Assembly: GCA_028829895.1 (NCBI GenBank)
Contig: CM054178.1
Coordinates: 64,882,335 to 64,946,334 of the forward strand
Direction: 5' to 3'
DNA length: 64,000 nucleotides
Source of the DNA: Sinotaia quadrata
Lineage: Eukaryota > Mollusca > Gastropoda > Architaenioglossa > Viviparidae
Positions 46,052 through 58,499 of the stretch are shown one piece after another. Every line of letters begins with the position of its first letter. Position 1 is the stretch's first letter. Under the pieces are notes generated by a model, which saw only the letters and a program-made list of their open reading frames with translations, had not been told where the DNA came from and ran no database searches. The position numbers and the translations under genes were made by a program.

Positions 46052-48588
46052 CAAAGACGAAACAAACGCCGGTCTACTTAACAACTACAGACCAATATCG
46101 TTATTAAACGTAGACTACAAAATACTGACGAAATCACTGTGTAACAGACTGAAAACAGTGATGAGTAAAATCATCCACCCAGACCAATCCTGCGGGGTAC
46201 CTGGCCGCTCAATCATAGACAACTGTCACTTAATCAGAGACATAATAGACCATTGCAATTCACGCAATATACCTGGCTTCATTCTTTCGCTAGACCAGGA
46301 AAAAGCCTTTGACAGAGTGTCCCACAAATACTTATTGCGCACCCTAAGAGCCTTCGGCTTAGGGGAGAGCTTTGCGAACTGGGTTTCGGCCATCTACAAC
46401 GACATCTGGAGTAGCGTCATTGTCAACCAACACATATCGACCCCCTTCCCGGTATCACGTTCCGTGAGGCAAGGTTGCAGTTTATCGCCCCTACTATACG
46501 TACTGTGCCTGGAACCGGTCTTGAAAAAGATTCGGGAAGACTGCACTGTACAGGGCATTAAAATCCCAGGTAAAAAAGAAACAGTAAAAATCAGCGCTTT
46601 CGCTGACGACAGCAATTACTGCTTGTCAGACGATAGGTCAGCACACATCGTCACCGACTGGTACAGGCTGTACGGCCGTGCCTCCGGGGCGAAACTAAAC
46701 CTAGCAAAAACCAAAGGACTGTACCTCGGCGAGTGGCGAGGAAGGACAGATAACACACTAGGCATAAAGTGGGTCGAATCAACCACAATTTTCGGAGTCC
46801 TTTTTGGTGCCACCACCCCGGATGACTTATGGCATCCAATATGCCAGAGCATCCTAAAAACACTAGCCCTTTACAAAGGCCGACATTTATCGATCTTCGG
46901 CAAAGCTAAATTAGTAAACATCATGGTTTTATCAAAACTATGGTACACGGCCGCAGTACTTCCACCACCCGAACATTACACCAAACTGATAGAAAGAGCG
47001 GTTTTCGATTTCTTGTGGACAGGGAAACAGGAGTTAGTGAAAAGAGCGACCATGTTTTTACCCCCAAGAGAGGGAGGGGTGGGGGTAGTAAGCATAGACA
47101 CAAAAATCCGCAGCTTGCTGTTGACCCAGGTAGGCAAAATCGCTACGGGAAAAACAGTCCCCTGGGAAAACTTCGGACACATGTGGTTGGGAATACAACT
47201 GGCACGCACGCCGGGCTACACTTTCAGTAACACGCACCCACACTGCATCAACGACCCACCTCCATACTACGCCGCATGCATACGTGCACTCACATATGCA
47301 AAATCACGCAAACAGAACTTTACCTTCACACCAAACACCACGGCAAAGCAACTGTACAAGCTTCTCATTATAGACAAAACATCTAAACCAAGAGTATTAA
47401 CACTCTTTCCGCAGATAAACTTTAAACAGGCCTTCTCTTCAGTATGTGACCCCTTTGTGAACCCAGACACATACAACATAAATTTCAAGCTTGCACACGA
47501 CATAGTGCCAGTGGCATACACGCTACATCTTCGCAATATCACCCCCCATAAGATGTGCTCTTTCTGCCATCTGCATTGTGAAACAGTAGAACATCTATTT
47601 CAACAGTGCGTCCACGTTAAGCGTGCGCGCGCACACCTAGAAAACTGGGCCAACACCCTAGGCTACCCCCTCCCACCCTCAGCAATTCGTTTCGGCGAAG
47701 GCACGCAAGCAGGTCCACTGCCGAAAGCAATTTTAGCACTTCTGGCCGAATATAGATTTGCAGTGTGGACGAGTCGCAACCGAGCACGCTTCGACAAAAA
47801 GATCATTGTCGGTGCGGACGTGACCCAGTATTTTCTAGCCCGTGTACGCATCCGACTACATGTTGACAAAAGCCGACTGCCCCACGACACCTTCCGAAAG
47901 ACGTGGTGTCACAGTACTCTGTGCACCATAGGGGAAGACGGAAAGCTAACTGTTCCTTTCTAAAATGTAAAATTTTGAAGAGTGGGGCCGCGCGCCATCC
48001 GTAGTGTGTTTGCGTGTGTAACTGTGTGCGTGTGTGGACGGCATTCGCCGGGAACGAACGTCAATATGAATGGAAAACGGAAAGCGTGACGACCCCCGCA
48101 CCCTAACCTCGAAAAATGTAAACAAATCTAACCCCGGTTCGAGGTCACGCATGGCTGTGTGAGTGACAGCGGGAATGAAAGTCGATATCCGAAATGAGGG
48201 CGAAAGCGCGCTGACCTCGTAACCTAGCTTGCCTTCTTAGTTTTAAATTTCTCTCTCTTATACTTTTCTATTGTCCATCCACATTTATTTAAAACGTAAG
48301 ATTGATTCTAGATGTACATCGTTTAAAAATACCTCTTATGTGTATCCCGAATATTGTATCATACATTCCGCTTGTATTTATATCATTTCAAAACACCTTA
48401 TCATTTGTGTCCAGCCATGACAAACTTTTTGTACATCCGCTTAACATTTTAACTAAATGTGATATTTTATATTGTCCATCTTAGGACCACTTTTTATTGT
48501 TTTTATGATAAATTGTTTATATTTAGTTATATGAATAAATGGGCTTGCCTTTTAAAATAGGGCAATGCTGGAAAAAAAAAAAAAAAAA
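46052..48588 (+). mobile_element. 5'-truncated L1/Tx1-type LINE with poly(A) and 11-bp TSD
   Basis: The direct repeat AAATTTTGTGG lies at 46041-46051 and 48586-48596, hugging an insertion that ends in a 17-A tail with AATAAA near 48534. The 5' end falls inside the reverse-transcriptase domain, so the endonuclease and ORF1 are absent. The duplicated blocks at 42873 and 50382 show the matching unoccupied site (AATTTTGTAGCTCTACCAC). An intact downstream reading frame and a perfect duplication point to a recent insertion. Truncation makes it non-autonomous. Confidence 0.9.
46053..47963 (+). CDS. Reverse transcriptase, C-terminal part of LINE ORF2 (L1/Tx1 clade)
   Basis: Open without a stop from the insertion point; an internal ATG at 46161 is not a real start. 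RT motifs in order: NNYRPISLLNVDYK, CGVPGRSIIDN, LDQEKAFDRVSH (A), RQGCSLSPLLY (B), AFADDSNY (C, with the YADD-equivalent FADD), ASGAKLNLAKTK (D) and TIFGVLFG (E). The C-terminus has a zf-RVT knuckle CSFCHLHCETVEHLFQQC. PGRSI and the zf-RVT knuckle are typical of L1/Tx1 elements. The missing endonuclease and RT start make it non-autonomous, though the RT palm residues are intact. 3'UTR 47964-48571. Confidence 0.92.
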   Translation, partial: KDETNAGLLNNYRPISLLNVDYKILTKSLCNRLKTVMSKIIHPDQSCGVPGRSIIDNCHLIRDIIDHCNSRNIPGFILSLDQEKAFDRVSHKYLLRTLRAFGLGESFANWVSAIYNDIWSSVIVNQHISTPFPVSRSVRQGCSLSPLLYVLCLEPVLKKIREDCTVQGIKIPGKKETVKISAFADDSNYCLSDDRSAHIVTDWYRLYGRASGAKLNLAKTKGLYLGEWRGRTDNTLGIKWVESTTIFGVLFGATTPDDLWHPICQSILKTLALYKGRHLSIFGKAKLVNIMVLSKLWYTAAVLPPPEHYTKLIERAVFDFLWTGKQELVKRATMFLPPREGGVGVVSIDTKIRSLLLTQVGKIATGKTVPWENFGHMWLGIQLARTPGYTFSNTHPHCINDPPPYYAACIRALTYAKSRKQNFTFTPNTTAKQLYKLLIIDKTSKPRVLTLFPQINFKQAFSSVCDPFVNPDTYNINFKLAHDIVPVAYTLHLRNITPHKMCSFCHLHCETVEHLFQQCVHVKRARAHLENWANTLGYPLPPSAIRFGEGTQAGPLPKAILALLAEYRFAVWTSRNRARFDKKIIVGADVTQYFLARVRIRLHVDKSRLPHDTFRKTWCHSTLCTIGEDGKLTVPF

Positions 48589-49799
48589 TTTTGTGGCTCT
48601 ACCATCTCGGTAGGGAAATAAACAAGAAGGTAAAGGACGCTTATGGAGCTATCTCAATTTAGGGTTGTGTTTATTAGTAATAGTAGAAAGATTAGAAATG
48701 AGGATTCTTGGCGGTTCTCTATCATACACGAAAAATGTACAGAAAATTTCCACAACGTATTTTGTCACTCAGGTAAATGTGTAGAATCACTAGAGAATAT
48801 GTTCACTATTTAATTTTGTACGACGACTCAGAAAGTCTATCCGTTACTATTCACTTTTTACCCAGTCGTAATAACTGTTTGAAGACAAAAGAATATGTCC
48901 AGTGTCGAATTATCTGCATGTGCATCAATCTATTCAACGTGGTATGATCGTAGGCGTCACACACAGAATAATGGAGAGAATTTGCTGGGGCGATTAATGT
49001 AGTTAATGTTGTATTGAGTTGTATTTGTTTTTAGACCCTGATTGTACGGTTTATTTGAAACCACTTAATTCACTAATTTTGTAGAAAACTTTAAAAATTC
49101 CTTTAAGGAAACATTTCACGATCTGTTTTCTTTAAAGTTAAACATTGGTTGAGAAGTCATTTGCAGATCAGCAGGGTTAATACTAAGGGAAATCTTCAAT
49201 ACTTAGAAAATCTATTGTCTTTAGAATTACTTATTTGTTTATTTGAACATCACTATGAATCTTAACCTTCGCCAAACTCTCAGTGAGTGAGGATTCTTCT
49301 GCTAAATGATCCTAATGACGTGACTGTAATTAACTTGCTTCCAGCCCCCCTCCCCCCACTAACTAAAAATACATGTAACATGTAACCAAAGAATAAAGTA
49401 ATATTAAGTAAAGTAAGGTAATGAATGTACAAAATAATATTTGACGACAATTTAATTTTAAACGAAGAGAAATGTCTGTATGTACACTTAGTTTCATGCT
49501 CCTAACTGGACAAGAAAATGATATTTCTAAAAGTTCTGTATGGAACAAGTAAATAAAAATAGATAATTAAACTAAAGTTTAACACTTGTAAAATATATGT
49601 GTGTGATTTCAAATAGTTGTTTATTTCACCAATATTGGCTTCAATGAACACGAAAATATGGATTTATAGTATTTCATTTGTGCTGAGAACAGTAAGGCAG
49701 CTCCCCCCCTCCCTCTCCCCCCAACAGATCCCCACCAAAACCTGCGCCAGACAACAACCGCCAGCTCTGAGCAAGCATCAAACCAAACCTCCCGCTGCA

Positions 49800-49910
49800 A
49801 CACCACACAGCGCTCCTCGAATACTCATGAGGGGAGCACGTCCCACTGGAGCACTACCGATCAGAGAACGTCTTATGACGAAATGATCCAGGAAAGCTCC
49901 AGCTGAGACG
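49800..49910 (-). repeat. GC-rich interspersed repeat, copy c
   Basis: Near-identical to 45463-45570, as part of the duplicated block. Confidence 0.7.
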
Positions 49911-50539
49911 TAAAATTTATCATAACCACCACAACCAGAGCAATCCAGGTCATAAACGTCCTCAAACAAAAAGTCCACAAGCTCTGGAGAACAAGGAAGC
50001 GAACGGAACAACCATTTATTAAAAAAATCATAATACATCGTATTAAATTTAGAATGTTCATCATCATTCAGCATGAATTAAAAACGTCTTTCGTTGCGAG
50101 TTTCAATATATCTTTTGTCTCCCTTAGTATATACCATATTATAATTAATAAATCATACGTTGTAAAGAAATAAACATATTATTTAACACAACTATATGTA
50201 ATCCATAATTCTCAATCTGATATACTAATAATTTTAAAGTATTTTGAAAATCTAGTATAATCATTTTACATTATATATTTGTTTTATTTCAACCTTATAT
50301 TTTTACACTGTATTTCTATAGTGGGGAACTTCTCCTTTGTTTATGCAGTAGCAAGGTTGTTAACTTATCTCTAATAAATTTTGTAGCTCTACCACCTCGG
50401 TAGGGAAATAAGCAAGAAGGTAAAGGAGGACACACGTGGAGCTACCTTATTTACGTTTGAATTTATTAGTAATAGTAGGAAGATTAGAAATGAGGATTCT
50501 TGGCGCTTCTGTATAATACACGAAAGGTTTTGTATTTTA

Positions 50540-50755
50540 GGGGTGGGTGGGTCGAGAGCAGTTTTACGTCACCACTGGAGTTTGAATTGATCATTTCGTT
50601 ATCAGACGTTCTCTGATGTGGAGTGCCACAGTGTGACCGCACAGCCCCACACTTGTGTTACGAAGTGGAGGGCAGGAGGGTTGGCGGAAGGAGTGAAAAG
50701 GTCACACCAGTTTGGCATATACCTCAACCGCCATCCGTCGGTGGGTAATTTTTAG
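50540..50755 (+). repeat. GC-rich interspersed repeat, copy d
   Basis: Reads GAGAGCAGTTTTACGTCACC, CAGACGTTCTCTGATGTGGA, GGTGGAGGGCAGGAGGG-like words and CAACCGCCATCCGTCGG. Confidence 0.8.
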
Positions 50756-51120
50756 TAAATTATTAACATGGAACATTATCATATATATATTTATGAAGGT
50801 TTGAATATTCAGCAAATATATCTGTATATCTGAAATTTACATACAGTATATATTTGTAAAGGTATAGTGTTTTAGTAAATATATCTACTTATATGAAATT
50901 GTCATATATGTATGTGTAAATATTTAGTATACTTTAATGAAACTATCATTTATATTTGTAAAGGTTTAGCTTCTCAGTAAATCTATCCTCCTAAATTTGT
51001 ATCATCATATATGTTTGTAAAGGTTTAGTATTTTAGTAAATATGTTTACTTAAATGAGATTGTTTTATTTATTTGTAGTGATTTAGTGTTTCTGTAAATC
51101 TATTAAATTGTACTTTATAT
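50756..51120. repeat. Roughly 60-bp tandem repeats (TTTAGTATTTTAGTAAAT)
   Basis: Five to six imperfect units with TTTGTAAAGGTTTAG and TTTTAGTAAATATATCTACT. The same words recur once or twice at 56470, 59345 and 61020 as part of the 2-kb unit. Confidence 0.75.
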
Positions 51121-51944
51121 CACGTCAGCCATTAAAAGCAAACTATCAACGGTGGAACTAGAGTTGTCTCCCGTAGATATGTAATTAATTTTTATTAATC
51201 TTCTTCTACATGAAAAGAAATTTAAAGTATTTTAATACAGTACTATGCACGTTTTATGTAATTTCAACTATGATTAGCTAATAATTTAATTAAATTATTT
51301 AAAATTGTAATCTGTTATATATGTTTATATATGTGTTTTATATCACCCATTGATTTACAAAGAATTTATGTTTTAAATTGCACTCTGAGGCTGTAACTTG
51401 CATTTGAATCGCGAAAATTCGAGAGTTCGCAATTTTGAAAACCCTTCAAAATTAAGGAGGGTTTAATATTTATAATGTTAATTCTATATAATCTTTCAAT
51501 GTCCTAATATTAGAATCTTGTTTTATTAGCGAGTGCAAATGGGTTTTCTTGCAAGATATGGGCAAGCTGTTTATCGCTATACATAATACTCTGAATTGCA
51601 CACTGCAATGCTTCATAATAATGACGATTGCAAATATCAGGTGTTTGTCTAGTGCTTGGTGTATAGAATACCACCCCCACCCCCAACAGCAATCAGATAT
51701 AAAAGCAATCAAAGCATATAAAAGCGATATACGACTGTACTGAACAAAATAATTTATTGTTTCATTGCCGCTTCCTGAAAAATAATGATGTTCAATGCTT
51801 TGTGAGACAATTGTTGGTTGAGGCCGATGGTAGTATAATTCAGGATGCTTTCAAACTGGGATCTATGTGCAAGAAATTATACTGATCTCAATATAGTTCT
51901 AGTCATTCTTGTTACAATGTCATTTGTGTGTGTGTGTGTGTGTG

Positions 51945-52130
51945 TGTTTCGATAGCAATTTTACGTCACTACTGGAACTTCCGCTGATAATTTCGTCACC
52001 AGACGTTCTCTGATCTGGAGTGCCCCAGTGGGACCACCGCCCTACACTTGTGTTCGGGGTGGAGGGTGGATGGCTGACGGAAAGGGGTAAGTTTGGCGCA
52101 CACCTTCAACCGCCCTCCTTCGGCTATGAT
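51945..52130 (+). repeat. GC-rich interspersed repeat, copy e
   Basis: Reads GATAGCAATTTTACGTCACT, CAGACGTTCTCTGATCTGGA and CACCTTCAACCGCCCTCC. Confidence 0.8.
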
Positions 52131-54049
52131 GTTCTTGTCAACAATGCCAGCCAGTGACCATGTCTTTCATATTACAATTTTCTTGTCACAAATTTCTTGT
52201 TACAATGTGGTTCTTCACACAATGTCGTGCTTACCATAACTCCTATAATTATTTTTGACCTGATTATATAGAACATAGAAAGTTAAATATATCACAAGGA
52301 ATCCGTTATACATTGCTAACGTCATAATCCGACAAAAACAAGATATTCACACACAGTTTTTCTTCTATATTTTATCTTATTTAAAGACATTTCACCACAA
52401 TATCCACAGCGATATATTTCATGTTCTTCTAATCTAGTGTCGGTCTTTGTGTGTTATTGAATGCTGGCCTTGATATTTCAGAACACTAGCATAATTACTG
52501 ATATTAAAAATCTGTGCCCTTCTTTCTTGTTGAAGGGCGTCCAAAATTCTCCATGTAAATTTGATCCGTCGTCTACAGCGAAATGTGCTTCCATTTTTCG
52601 ATATTACTTTGTAAAGAATTGGGTGGTATAAAAAGAATATTAAAACATACATTAGAGTACTAAATAAAATTAAATCTTTTCTAGTACCTTCAACAGTTTT
52701 ATGAAGTCTATCGGACTATATAATACTGTATTATAGACTTTATTTAATTTAGCTTTTTATTGTAAATATAACTATTATATTATTTGAATGAATTAGGGGA
52801 CGCAACTGCTGTTCCTCGTAATAATTATGAAATCAATTCTTCTCTAAATGCTGATTATGTGATATGAAGTACAGTTTAATACAGATTTACTTAAATACAA
52901 ACTCTTTACAAATATATAATGACAGTTTCATTTTAAGTTGATGGATCATTCGAATTTCAATTTGCATTAGTAAAATTCGCGGTATTAGTGAAAATCTCTA
53001 CGAGTAAATCTGTTTCGTATAATTGACGGATAATTTTTGTCTTAGCTTTCACCTTTATCGAATTAACAGATCTTATCTTGAATAATTATTTGAAACTTTA
53101 CTTAAGAAAGTAATAATTCAAGTCACATGGAGCATCAAAGCTTTTCCGTATTTAACAAATCCCCATATCAATTCAAGTGTAAATTACGCGAGTTTTAACA
53201 ATCGGAAACTTTTTTTATGTTAACAAAAGAAATTTATTTCAATGAATATTTTATGTTTACTGAAATATACAGTGATCTTCCAGCTGTCATTTCATCAATT
53301 GAAATATGATGGAAAGACTGATACAGCTCGCTTCTTATCTGATTGATCAGGTTTTCTCTTAGCACAGACGCGAGAATGAAGATCTTTTAAACTGTTAGAG
53401 GAAGCACAATAATTTCTTCATAATTATTGCTTGGTATGTCAGGAGTTGCCTCCCAAGCTGACAGGATTATATAATATAATAGATTTACATCAAAACCTAC
53501 ACATTTATTTTAAATTTTGTAATACAGCTATGTGCAATTCTTATTCCTACACAGGAATTCTTATAGAAATATATAGTTAAATATTCAGTGAATAGGTTTT
53601 TATAAATGTCATCTTATTTATGTTATACCAACTATTTCTTTATAAAGTGTTAACGGGACCGGAAAGTAACTCACCATCAAAATAAATTAACACAGAGTAA
53701 GAGTTTTTGTATAAAAATTTTGAATACCCTTCTGTAAGGAGGGTTTACTGTTAATTCTATATGATCTCTTCATATTCTGTGTTAGCATCTATTTCTTTGA
53801 CGCGAGCAAATTTTCTAGCACAATATAGGCATGCTATGTATCACCACACATAATTATACTTAGTGTCGCGAACATAATGTAATGTTTCATATAATGACAG
53901 ATTGCCAAATTCAGGTGGTTGTCAAATGGTTGGAGTATAGGATAAGACCACGAATAAAAGAAATTAAAAGACTGACAACACTCACACATTAAAGCAAAGC
54001 ATAACAAATAAACAAAAAATATATCTGTGACGCCAACACCATTTAATGA

Positions 54050-54660
54050 TATTGTTATCATTATTTAATTGATCATCCAAAACTAATTAAAAGTGATGAG
54101 AATCTTAATTCATTTTATTAATAATTCTCCAGCAGACCCACTCGTCTCTCTCTTGGCGGATATGCAAGAGCTGTAAACTAAAGTTGTAGAAGAGAGAAAA
54201 CGTTTACCATCACACAAGATTTCTCAGTCCATTCTCTCTCAATGTCAGTTAACTCACCATTAATCTAATGGCCTCTTTTCATGACCGGACTTCTTACCAC
54301 TCCAAATTCAAAGTGATTGGACAATAGAATTCTTTACAGCAAGTAAACGTTGATCTCAGCCCATTGGCTGTTCTTGTTCTTGTAAATCTTAACTACTGGA
54401 TAATAAAACTACTCATCTACCTAAAACCAGTTTAGATTACATCAGCAAATCTAGCATATTCTTTAACTGAGTTGTAAACCAGTTTAGATTACATCAGCAA
54501 ATCTAGCATATTCTTTAACTGAGTTGTTTCTTCCAACTTTGACACTTAAAAATATCAGCACAAGCAGTGCCCAAGGTTGGGTCACTTTGACATTTACCAA
54601 TTTGTATAACAATCAAGTCTAGAAATAGGGATAGGCAAATTTACTCTTCCAAGGGTTTAA
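54050..54660. repeat. Dispersed repeat, continuous copy
   Basis: Matches the two split pieces in the CARD-UvrD intron (29880-30050 and 31230-31610), ending in GAAATAGGGATAGGCAAATT. Part of it (AGAGAAAACGTTTACCA) also recurs near 44150. Confidence 0.7.
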
Positions 54661-55112
54661 AGAATTTGCAGATGAATAAAACAGACATTAAGAGCAAATT
54701 AGGGAACAACAGGAAAGAAATGAAATACTGAAACAACTGATGGAATAATTGAAATAAATAAATAAATGAAGAACAATAAAATCAATGCCAATATATATAT
54801 GTTTTCTTTATGCATTTTGTATACATGTTCTTCTCTCTTGGGTAACGCATACCTTGACTGAATGGATATATTGAAATAAAATGTCTTTTTGAAAGGAGAC
54901 TGCACCTTTAAGCAAGCATTATAATTTGGATTAAAAGGTTTTGAAAATGATGAAAACTTAATCTCCGCATTCTATTTTGTGATAAATAACTGGGCAATTT
55001 TAGTCAGTTTAATAAGTGGCCTCATCAATTATCAGGATATGTGAAGGCTGTAAAAAAAAAAAGATGAATAATAAATCCTTGCAAATTATATCCTTTCTTA
55101 ATATTTGTTGAG

Positions 55113-56356
55113 GTTATAAGAGTAAATTTGAAATTTCTACCCTTTTAGCTATGCCATTCTGTATATCATGGCCATCAGTGAGTCTCTGCTGAGTAGTCTG
55201 CTCACCTACTTCAATGCCTTCTTCACGAACACCTGAGTTTTCAATTATAAAGTTATGAAGGACACAGGATGCTATAATAAAAGTTGGAATATCATTAATC
55301 TGGAACATATCAAGATAATCTGTGGAATTTTCCTTTCAGAAATCCAATTGATTGTTCCACTTTAACTCTGGTTGATGAATGCTTTTTGTTAAATGTTTTC
55401 TCTGCTGATGTGAGATGAATGCTTTCTGTTAAATGTTTTCTCTACTGATGTGAGATGAATGTTTTTTGTTAAATGTTTTCTCTACTGATGTGAGATAAAT
55501 GCTTTTTGTTAAATGTTTTCTCTACTGATGTGAGATAAATGCTTTTTGTTAAATGTTTCCTCTACTGATGTGAGATAAATGCTTTTTGTTAAATGTTTTC
55601 TCTACTGATGTGAGATAAATGCTTTTTGTTATATGTTTTCTCTTCTGATGTAAAATGACCATTGTCTCTAAAGGGAACCAACAATAATTTTTCAGTTGGT
55701 AGGCAGAATCACCAGTTAGGTGAAATTTTGATGGAAATATGCTACCTTCAAGATTCTTCATCAGTGGGCTGTTAAAATACTCTGAAATCGTGCACTGATC
55801 CTGGCTAACCCGTGTATGCATTCAAAAAAAATTCCCTGAGATATCTGTTGCAGACAAATGGCAGTTGCATATTGGGGTAGCCATTACAGTTAATGTATGT
55901 ATCTCTATGATTTTTTGGGACCTGGAATTTCAATGTGCACACTGGGGTAGCCATTATAGCTAATGTATGCGTCTCTATGTTTTTTGGGACCTGGAATTTC
56001 AATGTGTGTTCCTTCGATGGCACCCACCACATCTGGAAAACTGCATCTTTCTGAGAAATCATCAGGAATTTTCTGCAACTCATCAATTTCTGACCATTTC
56101 ATACAATCTCCTCTTTGACTCACAAGGAATTTCAAACAGATAATAACACATAATGCAGGGTATCTTTGCTCATATTAAATCTGTCAGCAACACTTCTGAA
56201 GGAAGGATTCCTTATTTCCCAGATGCCAAAGAGTAGCAAGAATCGTCTTCTCCCATGCAATTCTTCTCTCTTTCGATAATGGTCTGGGAGGCCAAACCTG
56301 TTTTTGATGGAAATTAGCCTTGTGATATTTTTTAAAATATCAATGTACATTAACAA
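55113..56356 (-). pseudogene. HARBI1/PIF-Harbinger transposase, broken
   Basis: On the - strand, in several frames: FRSVADRFNMSKDTLHYVL (helix-turn-helix, about 56200-56135), DVVGAIEGTHIEIPGPKK (about 56035-55980), LTGDSAYQLKNY (about 55715-55680), VKVEQSIGFLKGKFHRL (about 55370-55325) and IPTFIIASCVLHNFIIEN (about 55300-55245). This is the DDE_Tnp_4 order of HARBI1-like nucleases. The first catalytic Asp (normally DGTH) is Glu. A roughly 68-bp piece holding HIEIPGPKK is tandemly duplicated, a 40-bp satellite has expanded within the coding region, and frameshifts separate the parts. Inactive. Terminal inverted repeats were not found. Confidence 0.85.
55374..55660. repeat. 40-bp minisatellite inside HARBI1 relic, seven copies
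   Basis: Unit GATGAATGCTTTTTGTTAAA plus TGTTTTCTCTACTGATGTGA. The reverse strand of one unit is transposase coding sequence (VEKTFNKKH); 40 is not divisible by three, so each copy shifts the frame. Confidence 0.92.
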
Positions 56357-58114
56357 GTATTGTATTATGAAATGTAAAGATTATAATTAGAGTTTATACA
56401 TATATTAACAAGAAGTAATTTTATATAAAAAATTGGCTTTTAAGAACAATCTATCAATTTAAAAAGTATTATCATATAGAATTTAAAGATTTAGTATTTT
56501 CGTAACTCTGTGTACATAAATGGAATTGTCATATACAACTTAAAAAGTTTAGCATTTAGTAAATCTTTATTAAATTTTACCTTATATTACAATATCAAAA
56601 CTTTTATGAAACAAAATAAATTTTTCACAATTAGTTGAAACAGCAGAAGTTGCCTCCCATACTCATATGAATAAACAATAATATATTTACTTCTAAATTT
56701 CGAAATTGTTTATAAGACTTATAATACAGTATTTTGCAATCTACACCTATACATTTAATATTTTAAAGAAATATCAATTTCTTTAAAATTTGGAGGGTAT
56801 TTGTAAATATATTTATATGTATGTTATAACAACCAGTTCATTATAATATGTTAACGACCCTAGAGAGTAAATCATTAAAAAAATTTTCAGTTTAGTCAGA
56901 TTATCGATTAAGAATTTTGAATACCCTTCTGTAAGGAGGGTTTAGTATTAAATGATATAGATTCTACCTTTTCCCTAACAGAGGGTTACAGGGCCCAGTT
57001 GAATGCATGCTTATTTTTAGTCTTTCAAATGAGTCAATGAGTGTGAAGCTAATATGTGTTTGCTTTATCAGGGAATCTGTATCACTTCTACTATTGGGTA
57101 GTGTCTGCTTGTGTGATGAAGAACAGCTGATTTGGTGATCACTCATTGTTTTACCTCCATGGAAATCTTGCAAGTCATGGGATTTCGATCGCATTGACAG
57201 TCTGCGTCAGCTCTACAGCCAAATTCGGAATCGAAGCAGATGATTCTTCTATTTTACTTAACAGAAGTATTCGGCAGTATTATTCATTAGAAATTTACAT
57301 TGGAAAATGAATAATTACCAGCTCTTACATTGATGAGGGATGCTGACCCATATTAGCCCAAACTTGACCGGGTGCTTTCAAAATGGCAGGGATTGGCATG
57401 CATGCATGCAGATGGACTATATTCAGCTTGAGGAAATAATTTTATTTAGAAAATATCATAGGACTGAAAATTATGCAGAATAACTAGTACTGTTGCATCT
57501 AATCAACAATGGACTTGCGATATAAATTGTGCAAATTCAATTGTATTTGTTTATTGGTCATTTCTTTACCTGGAGTTTCTGAAGACAAAAATGTTTTATC
57601 TAACAATCAACAATGGACTTCAATTTGCACTTGGACTTATGTTGTTTGAAAAAGAAATATTGTGAACATTTTCTTATGACAGAGAAATGATTTTTTTTCC
57701 ACCTTGCATTTCTTGAAAAATAATTCATCATTTTCATCGAAGAGTAAGGGAACATTTTATTATATACTTAGTTTTTGAATTTTAATTAACTTTTTAAAAT
57801 TATTTGTTATGTTTAGCATAGCTAACAATTTACATTTTATAAATCCATTCATAATTAATTTTTTTTAATAAGTTCAACCATTCAGTTATCGCTGAGTGGC
57901 AAAATAACCTGAAAGGCAAGAGGTTAAAATATTTTATCAGTTTAGTCAGGTTATCGATTAACAATTTTGAATACCTTTCTGTAAGGATGGTTTGGTGTTT
58001 CATAATATTAATTTTATATTTTCTCTTCAAATACGGTTTAAGCTTCTATTTCTTTGATGGGAGCAAGTTTTCGAGCACAATATAGGCAAGCAGCATACCC
58101 ACCATACGTAATGA

Positions 58115-58260
58115 GGGTGGGTGGGGATCGATAGCAGTTTTACGTCACCACTTGAGCTTGCATTGATCTTCAGACGTTGTCTAATCTAAAGTGCCCCAGA
58201 AGGACCCCAAACCCTTACACTTTGTGTTCGAGGTGGAGGGCGTGAGGGCTGGTGGATAAT
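58115..58260 (+). repeat. GC-rich interspersed repeat, copy f
   Basis: Reads GATCGATAGCAGTTTTACGT, CTTCAGACGTTGTCTAATCT and GAGGTGGAGGGCGTGAGGGC. Confidence 0.8.
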
Positions 58261-58499
58261 GTCAGATTGCAAAAACTTTAGGTGGTTGTCTAGTGTTGGG
58301 GTAAAGGTAAAAAGAATACAAATACTCTAACAGAACTCACACATTAAAGCAAAGCATAACAAACAAACAAACAAAAAAACAACTACAAAAAACTTATATC
58401 GATTTGTACTGAACAAAATAATTGTTTCATTACCACTTCCAGAAAATGACATGATGTCAATGCAATGTATGGCAATTGTTCGGAGGGGGTGATGGGAAT

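Larger units (their letters stand above)
41150..50540. repeat. Region of duplicated blocks (three partial copies)
   Basis: Several blocks recur in the same order. GGAAAGAAGCTAACGGAAC occurs at about 41155, 42478, 45657 and 49993. AATTTTGTAGCTCTACCAC occurs at about 42873, 48588 (as TTGTGGCTCTACC) and 50382. GACGACTCAGAAAGTCTATC occurs at about 43125 and 48823. AGTAATATTAAGTAAAGTAA occurs at about 44275 and 49395. CCTGCGCCAGACAACAACCG occurs at about 45412 and 49740. The copies are mosaic, with private insertions including a LINE. No gene in the repeated unit was recognised. Confidence 0.8.

Noticed and set aside
46940..47243. Short frames overlapping the LINE reverse transcriptase
   Set aside because: Other-frame shadows of the RT coding sequence.
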